From positions 1 to 55,608 of the forward strand of contig NZ_FQXU01000014.1 of the NCBI RefSeq assembly GCF_900130055.1: a stretch of DNA of 55,608 nucleotides, in the 5' to 3' direction. A program made the position numbers and the translations under genes. Below, one piece after another: positions 1 to 6,859 of the stretch (positions are counted from its first letter, which is position 1; each line of letters begins with the position of its first letter). Source of the stretch: Clostridium intestinale DSM 6191 (GTDB lineage Bacteria > Bacillota > Clostridia > Clostridiales > Clostridiaceae). The notes beneath the pieces were generated by a model. That model was not told the origin of the DNA. It ran no database searches and saw nothing but the letters and a program-made list of their open reading frames with translations.

Positions 1-27
1 ACTGTGTGGGAGAGTAGGAAGTCGCCA
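1..27 (+). rRNA. 5S ribosomal RNA, 3' end only
   Basis: The first bases contain GTGGGAGAGTAGG followed by GTCGCC, the typical 3' end of clostridial 5S rRNA. A tRNA gene follows 9 bases later, the usual layout at the end of an rRNA operon. The rest of the gene lies before the window. The exact 3' end is approximate. Confidence 0.75.
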
Positions 28-35
28 AATTTTGT

Positions 36-110
36 TCCGCGATAGCTCAATGGTGGAGCACTCGGCTGTTAACCGATAGGTTGGAGGTTCGAGCCCTCTT
101 CGCGGAGCCA
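36..110 (+). tRNA. tRNA-Asn (anticodon GTT)
   Basis: A full cloverleaf is readable. The acceptor stem is TCCGCGA (36-42) with TCGCGGA, then discriminator G and an encoded CCA ending at 110. The anticodon stem is TCGG/CCGA around loop CTGTTAA, with anticodon GTT at 68-70. The T arm contains GGTTCGAGCC. It sits directly behind 5S rRNA, so it is probably processed from the rRNA operon transcript. Confidence 0.95.
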
Positions 111-121
111 ATTTGATTATT

Positions 122-149
122 ACACTAGGATTTTTCCTAGTGTTTTTTT
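122..149 (+). terminator. Terminator of the rRNA/tRNA operon
   Basis: Perfect 9-bp stem ACACTAGGA / TCCTAGTGT with a TTTT loop followed by a T run, 11 bases after the tRNA CCA end. Confidence 0.9.
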
Positions 150-183
150 GTTTTTAATCTAATATAATTAATATAGTATCCTA

Positions 184-205
184 AAAACATTCGAATGAAT
201 GTTTT
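184..205. repeat. Inverted repeat with ACATTCGAATG core
   Basis: Perfect 9-bp arms AAAACATTC / GAATGTTTT around GAAT, in the gap between the tRNA terminator and the fructose operon. The inner ACATTCGAATG also forms the centre of the 38-bp palindrome at 5011-5048. It could be an operator or a weak hairpin; its function is unknown. Confidence 0.5.
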
Positions 206-243
206 ATTTTATATAAGAAAAGTATAAGATGTCGATTTATTCG

Positions 244-346
244 TTTGTGCTCATTTGTGAATAAATATGATTATTTTTGTTGACAAGTTTAAATTGTTAA
301 TATAAAATGAGATTAAGCAATCAAACAAATGCAAAAATGAGCAAAT
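244..346 (+). promoter_or_regulatory. Promoter and putative operator of the fructose operon
   Basis: A sigma-A-type promoter is visible: TTGACA at 280-285, 17-base spacer, TAAAAT at 303-308. Flanking it are related half-sites: TTTGTGCTCATTTGTG at 244-259 and, inverted, AAATGAGCAAA at 335-345, with another CAAATGCAAA at 327-336. One lies upstream of -35 and one just after the expected transcription start, as for a DeoR-type repressor that can loop DNA. Binding by the regulator encoded at 374 is inferred. Confidence 0.6.
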
Positions 347-373
347 ATTTTAAGATAAGGTGTGAAATATATC

Positions 374-1135
374 ATGTTTGCGCAACAAAGACAACAAATC
401 ATTTCTGAAATTTTAAAAGAAAAGAGCAGTATAAAGGTAAATGAAATATCATTAATGCTCAATGTATCAGAGTCAACCATAAGAAGAGATTTGCAGGAGA
501 TGGAAGAAAAGAATCTTCTTACGAGAACACATGGGGGAGCTGTAGGATTAGATAATAAAACAAATTATGAACCTTCATTTCAAGATAAGAAAGACGAAAG
601 AATTGATCAGAAAAAAAAGATAGCAGAAACTGCAAGTGAATTCATTCAGGATGGAGATACAATAATAATGGATTCTGGGACAACTACTTTAGAGTTAGCA
701 AAAAGAATTAAAGCTAAAAACTTGACTATAATAACTAATTCTATTGATATTGCATCAGAACTATCTAGTAATAAAGATATAGAAATAATAGTAACAGGTG
801 GATCATTAAGAGTTAATACAAGAGCAATGGTTGGTAACATGGCAGAAGCCGTACTTCGAAACTTTAGAGTAGATAAAGTTTTTTTAGGGGCTAACGGTAT
901 ATCTATAGAAGAGGGAATAACTACTCCTAACTATGCAGAGGCTCAAACTAAAAAAATTATGATGAATCATGCTAAAAAAGTTATAGTAATGGCAGATAGT
1001 AGCAAATTCGAAAACGTTTCGTTTTCAGTTATATGTCCAGTTAAAGCTGTAAGTATGATAATAACTAGTGATGATATTGATAAAAGAATAATTGAGGAAT
1101 ATGAAGAAGTTGGAGTGGAAATAATAACAACTTAG
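374..1135 (+). CDS. fruR: DeoR/GlpR-family regulator of the fructose operon (FruR-like)
   Basis: Transcription regulator of 253 residues. The N-terminal 55 residues form the DeoR winged helix-turn-helix, with the family signature SESTIRRDLQEME and RTHGGA just after it. The remainder is the sugar-phosphate-sensing domain related to ribose-5-phosphate isomerase, including DSGTTTLELAKRI and the GANGIS stretch near residue 175. It is the first gene before fructose-1-phosphate kinase and the PTS genes, so the likely effector is fructose 1-phosphate. An upstream GTG (362) is in frame but lies one base from the AAGG box; the ATG at 374 gives the standard DeoR start MFAQQRQQ. Repression of its own operon is inferred. 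Confidence 0.85.
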   Translation: MFAQQRQQIISEILKEKSSIKVNEISLMLNVSESTIRRDLQEMEEKNLLTRTHGGAVGLDNKTNYEPSFQDKKDERIDQKKKIAETASEFIQDGDTIIMDSGTTTLELAKRIKAKNLTIITNSIDIASELSSNKDIEIIVTGGSLRVNTRAMVGNMAEAVLRNFRVDKVFLGANGISIEEGITTPNYAEAQTKKIMMNHAKKVIVMADSSKFENVSFSVICPVKAVSMIITSDDIDKRIIEEYEEVGVEIITT

Positions 1136-1152
1136 ATATAGGAGGTGATTTG

Positions 1153-2091
1153 ATGGTAATAACTGTGACGCTTAATCCAGCAATAGATAAAACACTAATT
1201 GTAGATGGCTTTCAGTTGGGATCTGTAAATAGAACTATGGATGTGAGACATGATATTGGAGGAAAAGGTGTTAACGTTTCTAAGGTTCTAAAAAATTTAG
1301 GAATAGATTCCTTAGCAATAGGTTTTTTAGGTGGAGTATTTAGAAAATCTTTTGAATCTGAATTAGGTAAAAGGAATATAACTCATAGATTTGTGAAGAT
1401 AAAAAATGATACTAGAACCAATATGAAGATAGTAGATAATATTAATAAAACTTATACTGATATAAATGAAGCTGGTCCCCAGATATCTACAGAAGAGCTG
1501 AATGAATTTATAGATATATATAAAGAAGTTTGCAAAGAAGGAGATATAGTTGTTCTATCAGGTGGAGTACCTCGAGGTGTATCAAAAGATATATATAAAG
1601 TTTTGACAGGAATCGCAAAAGAAAAAGGTGCTTTAGTAATTATTGATGCTGAAGGGGAACTTTTGGAAGAAGGAATGAAAGAAAAACCTTTTGCCATTAA
1701 GCCAAATGATCATGAATTATCAATTATGTTCAATGAGGATTTAAAGGATGAAAAAAGTATATTAGAAAAAGCTTTGTTGGTAAAAGATAATATGAAGATA
1801 TCTAATATACTAGTATCTATGGGATCCAGGGGAGCGTTATATATAACTGATAAAGGGAAATACATAGCTGGGGGATTAAAAGTACCTGTAAAAAGCACTG
1901 TAGGTGCAGGGGACTCCATGGTTGCAGCTTTAGTGTATTCTATGGTAAAAAAATTAGATGACGAAAATACATTAGGTTTTGCTCAAGCTTGTGGAGCAGC
2001 TACAGTTACTTTAGAAGGTACGGAGGCATGTAGCAAAAAACAAGTTGAAGAATTACTACCAAAATCAATGGAACTTATAAGGAGGATATAA
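1153..2091 (+). CDS. fruK: 1-phosphofructokinase
   Basis: Cytosolic PfkB-family sugar kinase of 312 residues, ATP-dependently converting fructose 1-phosphate to fructose 1,6-bisphosphate. It begins with the 1-phosphofructokinase hallmark VTLNPAIDKT and has the substrate motif GGKGVNVSKVL near residue 38. The C-terminal PfkB signature STVGAGDSMVAAL carries the catalytic Asp. The ATG at 1153 is chosen over the TTG at 1150 because it sits 5 bases after GGAGGTG. It lies 17 bases after the regulator and 3 bases before the EIIA gene, so the fru genes form a tight operon. Confidence 0.93.
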   Translation: MVITVTLNPAIDKTLIVDGFQLGSVNRTMDVRHDIGGKGVNVSKVLKNLGIDSLAIGFLGGVFRKSFESELGKRNITHRFVKIKNDTRTNMKIVDNINKTYTDINEAGPQISTEELNEFIDIYKEVCKEGDIVVLSGGVPRGVSKDIYKVLTGIAKEKGALVIIDAEGELLEEGMKEKPFAIKPNDHELSIMFNEDLKDEKSILEKALLVKDNMKISNILVSMGSRGALYITDKGKYIAGGLKVPVKSTVGAGDSMVAALVYSMVKKLDDENTLGFAQACGAATVTLEGTEACSKKQVEELLPKSMELIRRI

Positions 2092-2094
2092 CAT

Positions 2095-2538
2095 ATGGAA
2101 ATAAAAGATATGTTTTCTAAAGAAAGAGTCTGCTTACAATTAGGAGCTAAAAATAAACTTGAAGCAATAGATGAATTAATAGATATATTAGTTAAAGATG
2201 GCAAGATTAACGACAAAGAGACATTTAGAAAAGCAGTACTAAAAAGAGAGGAGGAGTTTTCTACAGGAATAGGAATGGGAATAGCCATACCACATGGTAA
2301 AAGCGATTCAGTAAATGAGGCTGCTATAGTTTTTGGTAAAAGTGATCAAGGAATAGATTATGGTTCAATGGATGATAAGCCTGCACACCTATTTTTCTTA
2401 ATAGCAGTACCACAAGATAGTAACGACATACACTTAAGAGCATTAAGTCAAATATCAAGAAAATTAATGCATGAAAATGTAAGAAACGCAATCATGAATT
2501 CAAGTAATTTTGAAGAATTTATAAAAGTATTTGAGTAA
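2095..2538 (+). CDS. PTS fructose-family EIIA component
   Basis: Soluble EIIA phosphocarrier of 147 residues, the full length of the fructose/mannitol (PTS EIIA type 2) domain. The phosphorylated histidine is His67 in GIAIPHGK. It accepts phosphate from HPr and passes it to the EIIB domain encoded next. Here EIIA is a separate protein rather than fused to EIIBC as in many bacteria. The start is supported by AAGGAGGATATAAC just upstream, overlapping the end of fruK, so the two are probably translationally coupled. Confidence 0.92.
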   Translation: MEIKDMFSKERVCLQLGAKNKLEAIDELIDILVKDGKINDKETFRKAVLKREEEFSTGIGMGIAIPHGKSDSVNEAAIVFGKSDQGIDYGSMDDKPAHLFFLIAVPQDSNDIHLRALSQISRKLMHENVRNAIMNSSNFEEFIKVFE

Positions 2539-2568
2539 AATATTAAAATTTATTATGGGGGTATTATT

Positions 2569-3933
2569 ATGAAAATAGTAGCAATAACATCCTGTCCAAC
2601 AGGAATAGCCCATACATACATGGCTGCTGAGGCATTAGAAATGGCAGCCAAAGAGATGGGTCATCAAATTAAGGTTGAAACTCAAGGTTCTGTAGGTGCT
2701 GAAAACGTATTAACAGAAAAAGATATTGCTGAAGCTAACTGTGTTATCATAGCAGCAGACACTAACGTATCTAAAGATAGATTTGTTGGAAAAGCATTAG
2801 TAGAAGTAGCAGTTTCAGAAGCAATAAAGGATGCTAAAGGACTTATTGAAAAAGCTAAAGGTGCTAAGGTCTTAAAAGCTGAAGTATCTGAAGAAACAAA
2901 TACGGAGAAAAAAGAAGGTTCTTCACAAAAGAAAGGTGTATATAAACATCTTATGACTGGTGTATCATACATGATTCCTTTTGTTGTTGCAGGTGGTATA
3001 TTAATAGCATTAGGATTTGCATTTGGTGGAATCTATGTTTATGAAAATGTAGGTTCATTTGGAGAAGTAATATTCTCAACTGGTAAGGCTGCATTTGGTT
3101 TTATGGTGCCTGTACTTGCTGGATTTATAGCATACTCAATAGCTGACAGACCTGGTATAGTGCCTGGATTTGTAGGTGGAGCGTTAGCTAATACTATAGG
3201 GGCTGGATTCCTAGGAGCATTACTTGCTGGATTTATAGCTGGTTATGTTGTTATAGGTATTAGAAAATATATTAAATTACCAAAATCTATGGATGGATTA
3301 ATGCCAGTGTTAATTATTCCAGTATTATCAACTTTTATAATAGCAATCATAATGACATTTGTTTTAGGTGGTCCTGTAAAGGCAATTAACGATGCGATGA
3401 ATTCTGGATTAGTTAGTTTAAGCGGAAGTAGTAAAGTTCTTTTAGGTTTAATCTTAGGAATAATGATGGCAGCAGATATGGGTGGTCCTATAAATAAAGC
3501 TGCATACGTATTTGGAACAGCAACTTTAGCTAATGGAAGTTCTTCAGCTATAATGGCAGCAGTTATGGTAGCTGGTATGGTACCTCCTTTAGGAATAGCA
3601 TTAGCAACAGTTATGTCAAAGAAAAAATTTACTGTTGAAGAAAGAGAAGCTGGAAAAGCTAACTGGGTAATGGGATTAGCATTCATAACAGAAGGAGCTA
3701 TACCATTTGCAGCAGCTGACCCTGTAAGAGTAATACCTTCACTTATGGCTGGATCAGGAGTAGCAGGAGCACTTTCAATGTTATTTAATGTTACATTAGC
3801 AGTTCCTCACGGTGGAGCATTCGTATTAGCTTTACCAAACGTAGTAACTGGGCTTGGAATGTATTTAATAGCTATGGTAGCAGGAACTGTAGTAAGTGGA
3901 GTTCTTCTATCAGTACTTAAAAAAGAAGTATAG
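2569..3933 (+). CDS. fruA: PTS fructose transporter subunit EIIBC
   Basis: Membrane permease of 454 residues importing fructose as fructose 1-phosphate. Residues 1-100 are a fructose-type EIIB domain with phosphorylated Cys9 in AITSCPTGIAHT. A charged linker (about 104-125, rich in E and K) leads to the EIIC domain (about 127-454) with many hydrophobic segments and the conserved GGPINKAAY and TEGAIPFAA stretches. It is the last gene of the operon and is followed 13 bases later by a strong terminator. The domain order (B then C, A separate) is a known arrangement for this family. Confidence 0.93.
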   Translation: MKIVAITSCPTGIAHTYMAAEALEMAAKEMGHQIKVETQGSVGAENVLTEKDIAEANCVIIAADTNVSKDRFVGKALVEVAVSEAIKDAKGLIEKAKGAKVLKAEVSEETNTEKKEGSSQKKGVYKHLMTGVSYMIPFVVAGGILIALGFAFGGIYVYENVGSFGEVIFSTGKAAFGFMVPVLAGFIAYSIADRPGIVPGFVGGALANTIGAGFLGALLAGFIAGYVVIGIRKYIKLPKSMDGLMPVLIIPVLSTFIIAIIMTFVLGGPVKAINDAMNSGLVSLSGSSKVLLGLILGIMMAADMGGPINKAAYVFGTATLANGSSSAIMAAVMVAGMVPPLGIALATVMSKKKFTVEEREAGKANWVMGLAFITEGAIPFAAADPVRVIPSLMAGSGVAGALSMLFNVTLAVPHGGAFVLALPNVVTGLGMYLIAMVAGTVVSGVLLSVLKKEV

Positions 3934-3946
3934 AATATAAATACAA

Positions 3947-3992
3947 AGGAGTTATAGCTAAACTATCAAATAGTTTGCTATAACTTCTTTTT
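3947..3992 (+). terminator. Terminator of the fructose operon
   Basis: Long hairpin GAGTTATAGC-T-AAACTAT / ATAGTTT-GCTATAACTTC followed by TTTTTT, directly after the EIIBC stop codon. Confidence 0.9.
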
Positions 3993-4042
3993 TATTTTAT
4001 AATTTAATTAATAATTATTATCAATTACTAGGAGTGATGACT

Positions 4043-4615
4043 ATGGAATTAAAAGAGGCGATAATTAATAGAAGATCCATAGGCAATGTTGAGAATAAAG
4101 AGGTTCCTAAAGAAATAATTGAAGAAATAATAGAGTCTGCAAAGTGGGCACCTACAAGATTCTTAACACAACCTTGGAGATTTTTTGTTATAACAAAGGA
4201 TGGGAGACAATCTCTATCTAAGGTAATTGAAGAGATTGCAGTTGATTTAGGTACAGATCCAAATACAGAAGAAGGAAAAAAGAGACTAGAGTTAGAGCGA
4301 AACAAACCTTTTAGAGCACCAGTTATTATAGCTGTTGCAGCAGAAGTAAGTGAAAAAGAAAGAGTGATAAGACTTGAGGAGCTTGGAGCGGTATATGCTG
4401 GAATACAAAACATGTTGCTTACAGCTCATTCATTAGGAATAGCTGCATATTGGAAGACTGGTAAGGAGTGTTATCACCCTAAGATGAAAGAGTTTTTTTA
4501 TCTTAAGGAAAAAGATGAAGTATTAGCATTTATATATTTAGGTTACTCTGAGAGTACTAAAAATGCAGCACCAAGAATATCAACAAAAGAACTGACTACA
4601 TGGATTGAATATTAA
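4043..4615 (+). CDS. Nitroreductase-family protein
   Basis: FMN-dependent oxidoreductase of 190 residues, a typical length for the small nitroreductase family. Family features are the N-terminal helix ending INRRSIG (the RRS binds FMN phosphate), the SAKWAPTRFLTQPWRF segment, and the late GIAAYWKTG and YLGYSE stretches. The true substrate (nitroaromatics, quinones, flavin) cannot be told. Three starts are in frame (GTG 4034, ATG 4037, ATG 4043); the last is best spaced from the GGAG box that overlaps the first. It stands alone between a terminator and the T-box leader. Confidence 0.85.
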   Translation: MELKEAIINRRSIGNVENKEVPKEIIEEIIESAKWAPTRFLTQPWRFFVITKDGRQSLSKVIEEIAVDLGTDPNTEEGKKRLELERNKPFRAPVIIAVAAEVSEKERVIRLEELGAVYAGIQNMLLTAHSLGIAAYWKTGKECYHPKMKEFFYLKEKDEVLAFIYLGYSESTKNAAPRISTKELTTWIEY

Positions 4616-4629
4616 GATATTTAATAGTA

Positions 4630-4659
4630 TTGACTTTCTTTTGGGTTTAGGAATATAAT
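4630..4659 (+). promoter_or_regulatory. Promoter of the T-box leader
   Basis: TTGACT at 4630-4635, 18-base spacer, TATAAT at 4654-4659. This places transcription start near 4666, just before the first base-paired element of the T-box leader. Confidence 0.7.
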
Positions 4660-4682
4660 ATATAAAATATTATAAATTCTAT

Positions 4683-4904
4683 GAAGAGGATAGTAACTAA
4701 TTAGGATTCTTATAGAGAGCGAAGGATGGTGAGAGCTTCGCAGAAAAGTTTTTAGTGAAAGACACCTTAGAGAAGTTTATTTGAAATTTAGTAGGATAAA
4801 TCGGTTGCTACCGTTAAAAGGCTTAAAGATAATCTTTTTATATATTAGATTAAATAAGGATGGCACCGTGGGTAAACTCACTCCTGTTAAGGAGTGAGTT
4901 TTTT
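4683..4904 (+). promoter_or_regulatory. T-box riboswitch (Asp specifier) with terminator 1
   Basis: A canonical T-box leader. Stem I carries the AGTAA motif at 4691-4695, an AGAGAGCGAAGG...CTTCGC apical arm, and the specifier-loop sequence GTGAAA-GAC-ACCTT. The codon before the conserved ACC is GAC (4761-4763), the Asp codon. The T-box sequence AAGGATGGCACCGTGGG (4856-4872) contains TGGC (4861-4864), complementary to a GCCA end, and tRNA-Asp has discriminator G. The terminator stem AACTCACTCC / GGAGTGAGTT (4875-4900) with a T run follows. Uncharged tRNA-Asp should favour the antiterminator and expression of the synthetase at 5087. The specifier reading is inferred from the loop consensus. Confidence 0.88.
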
Positions 4905-4932
4905 GTTTATTTATATATATTCTAAGGTTAAT

Positions 4933-4986
4933 TAGGATGGTACCGTGAAGTATAGCTTTGCTCCTAAATGGAGTGAAGCTTTTTTT
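4933..4986 (+). promoter_or_regulatory. Second T-box antiterminator/terminator module without its own stem I
   Basis: Only 28 bases after the first terminator comes another T-box-like sequence, TAGGATGGTACCGTGA (4933-4948). A second hairpin follows, AGCTTTGCTCC / GGAGTGAAGCT (4954-4980, two G-U pairs), with a T run. There is no room for a second specifier stem. Its tRNA-pairing tetramer is TGGT (4938-4941) instead of TGGC, so it matches an A discriminator, or a G only by wobble. It probably adds a second termination check to the same transcript. Confidence 0.75.
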
Positions 4987-5010
4987 ATTATTTGAAAGTT
5001 AGTGTTTTTA

Positions 5011-5048
5011 TTCAAATGTCCGAACATTCGAATGTTCGGACATTTGAA
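5011..5048. repeat. Perfect 38-bp palindrome upstream of the aspartyl-tRNA synthetase
   Basis: The 19-base half TTCAAATGTCCGAACATTC at 5011-5029 is followed with no spacer by its exact reverse complement (5030-5048). There is no T run after it, so it is not a terminator. It lies between the second T-box terminator and the ribosome binding site at about 5074. It could be a DNA operator or a 5'-UTR RNA hairpin. Confidence 0.9.
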
Positions 5049-5086
5049 AAATTAAATAAAAGTTTTTAAGATGAAAGGAGTCAATT

Positions 5087-6370
5087 ATGAAAAGAATAAT
5101 GATTAGTAGGCTAGAAGGGTCTATAGGAGAAAAAATATTTATACAAGGTTGGGTTCACAGAGTTAGAATTTTAAAAAACATTTCCTTTGTAATAGTAAGA
5201 GATAGAAGTGGAATGGTTCAATGTGTGGTTGACAAAGATATAGATTTAAATAATTTAACAAATGAATCTGTAGTAGAGATAACTGGAGTAGCTAAAGAAG
5301 GAAAAAACTCTTTAAATAATTTTGAAGTAATAGTTAAAGAAATTAATGTTATAAATAAAGTTGAAGAGATACTTCCTATAGAAGTAAATAAAAATTCTTT
5401 AGATATTTCTTTAGAAACATTATTAAATAATAGAGTTTTAAGTCTTAGAAATGAAAAAAACAATGCAATATTTAAAGTTCAGCATATATTGTTACAAGGT
5501 TTTAGAGAGTTTTTATCAAAAGAAGATTTTACAGAAATATTTTCTCCTAAAATTGTAGCTGAGGGTGCTGAAGGAGGAACCTCTGTATTTAAATTAAATT
5601 ACTTCGGGAAAGAAGCTTATTTATCTCAAAGTCCACAGTTTTATAAGCAGATGATGATAGCAGCAGGATATGAAAGAGTTTTCGAAATTGGCAACTTTTT
5701 TAGAGCTGAGGAGCATGACACAAGAAGACATTTAAATCAATTTACAAGCATGGACGTAGAATTGGCATTTATAGAAGATGAAAATTCAATTATGGATCTT
5801 GAAGAAAACTTACTAAAATATATGTTTAACAAGTTAGTTAATGAAGGTGAAAGATATATTAAGTTATTGAATATTGATGTGCCTCAAATCGATATAATAC
5901 CAAGAATAGAATTTAAAGAGGTTTTAAAAATATTAAAAGAAAACTATGGAAAGATTATTAATGACATTGATTTAGATTCTGAAGGAGAAGAGCTTATAAG
6001 CAAATATGCTAAAGAGAAGTTTAATTCAGATTTTATATTCATAACTAATTATTACAGAGAAAAAAGGCCTATGTATACAATGCCTAAGGGAAACGAGGGG
6101 ACTAAATCTTTTGACCTTATATTTAGAGGAATGGAAATAACATCTGGGGGACAAAGAATTGATGATTACTCTATGTTAATAGAGAGCTTTACAGCTAAAG
6201 GGTTAGATCCGGAAGATTTTAAAAGTTATATTGATATTTTTAAATATGGAGTTCCACCACATGGAGGTTTTGCTATAGGCTTGGAAAGGTTTTTAGCCTT
6301 ATTGCTAGGATTTAGTAATGTGAGGGAAACGACTCTATTTCCAAGGGATAAGAGCAGACTTGTTCCTTAG
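5087..6370 (+). CDS. aspS: Aspartyl-tRNA synthetase, archaeal type (AspS2-like, probably aspartate--tRNA(Asp/Asn) ligase)
   Basis: Class II synthetase of 427 residues charging tRNA-Asp, and perhaps tRNA-Asn, with aspartate. The N-terminal OB fold (about 15-105, IQGWVHRVR) binds the anticodon. The catalytic core has SPQFYKQMMI, the motif 2 stretch FFRAEEHDTRRH and the C-terminal motif 3 GGFAIGLERFLALL. About 430 residues without the bacterial GAD insertion, and the ending FPRDKSRLVP, mark the archaeal/eukaryotic type rather than the ~590-residue bacterial AspRS. Such second AspRS enzymes in clostridia often serve a tRNA-dependent Asn route; no amidotransferase genes lie in this window. Control is by the T-box upstream. 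AsnRS is the main alternative, but the sequence and the GAC specifier favour Asp. Confidence 0.85.
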   Translation: MKRIMISRLEGSIGEKIFIQGWVHRVRILKNISFVIVRDRSGMVQCVVDKDIDLNNLTNESVVEITGVAKEGKNSLNNFEVIVKEINVINKVEEILPIEVNKNSLDISLETLLNNRVLSLRNEKNNAIFKVQHILLQGFREFLSKEDFTEIFSPKIVAEGAEGGTSVFKLNYFGKEAYLSQSPQFYKQMMIAAGYERVFEIGNFFRAEEHDTRRHLNQFTSMDVELAFIEDENSIMDLEENLLKYMFNKLVNEGERYIKLLNIDVPQIDIIPRIEFKEVLKILKENYGKIINDIDLDSEGEELISKYAKEKFNSDFIFITNYYREKRPMYTMPKGNEGTKSFDLIFRGMEITSGGQRIDDYSMLIESFTAKGLDPEDFKSYIDIFKYGVPPHGGFAIGLERFLALLLGFSNVRETTLFPRDKSRLVP

Positions 6371-6401
6371 AGAATTAGTGACTTTACAAGGAAAATAATC
6401 C

Positions 6402-6430
6402 TTGCATCAAAATAATAAATGTGATATTAT
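6402..6430 (+). promoter_or_regulatory. Promoter of the small zinc-ribbon gene
   Basis: TTGCAT at 6402-6407, 17-base spacer and TATTAT at 6425-6430, placing the start about 95 bases before the coding region. It follows the aspS stop codon by 31 bases. Confidence 0.6.
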
Positions 6431-6531
6431 AAATGAGTAATAAAAAGTAAAGATATAAGAAGATAATAATTTTCTCCAGTTTTAGAGAATTTGTTAATCA
6501 CTTATAAATCTTTAAAAATGGAGGAATTGAA

Positions 6532-6687
6532 ATGGCAGATAAAACTATCGTTTGCAGAGATTGCGGAAAAGACTTCGTTTTCACTGAAGGAGAACAAGCT
6601 TTTTACAAAGAAAAAGGATTCGACAATGAACCAGTAAGATGCGTTGATTGTAGAAGAGCTAAAAAACAACAAAACAATAGAAGATAA
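6532..6687 (+). CDS. 51-residue zinc-ribbon protein
   Basis: Very small protein preceded by GGAGGA. Two CxxC pairs, CRDC near residue 8 and CVDC near residue 41, form a probable zinc site. Between them lies the FVFTEGEQAFYKEKGF segment characteristic of the small clostridial and chloroflexal zinc-ribbon family (zf-trcl-like), and the C-terminus is a basic tail of R, K, Q and N. The role is not established; a nucleic-acid or ribosome-associated function is only a guess from the zinc ribbon and basic tail. It has its own promoter and terminator, so it is a monocistronic gene. Confidence 0.88.
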   Translation: MADKTIVCRDCGKDFVFTEGEQAFYKEKGFDNEPVRCVDCRRAKKQQNNRR

Positions 6688-6702
6688 TTATTGTAAATGT
6701 TG

Positions 6703-6733
6703 AAGCTATAAGATTTAATCTTATAGCTTTTTT
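6703..6733 (+). terminator. Terminator after the zinc-ribbon gene
   Basis: Stem AAGCTATAAGAT / ATCTTATAGCTT followed by TTTT, 15 bases after the stop codon. Confidence 0.9.
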
Positions 6734-6859
6734 GCGTTTTAAAATATATTCTGATAATGAAATTTATGTTTAATATAAAAGTAAAGTATAACTAAATAAA
6801 TTATAGTCTTTAAACAGATACTACCTAAGAACAAAATAAAATTATTGGAGGAGTTACAA

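Noticed and set aside
1009-1027. GAAAACG-TTT-CGTTTTC palindrome resembling a cre or repressor site
   Set aside because: It lies inside the fruR coding region, where AAA/TTT-rich codons easily give such symmetry, and has the wrong spacing for a standard cre site. Without expression data it is not listed as an operator.
1452-1697. Open frames on the minus strand across fruK and other genes
   Set aside because: These are shadows of strong plus-strand genes: no ribosome binding sites, odd composition and no family features. The same holds for similar antisense frames in the IIBC, EF-G-like and ABC-F genes.
5011-5048. LexA (SOS) box reading of the 38-bp palindrome
   Set aside because: It contains CGAAC and GTTCG but 8 bases apart; the known Gram-positive LexA box has 4 bases between them. 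Perfect symmetry over 38 bases is also beyond that motif.
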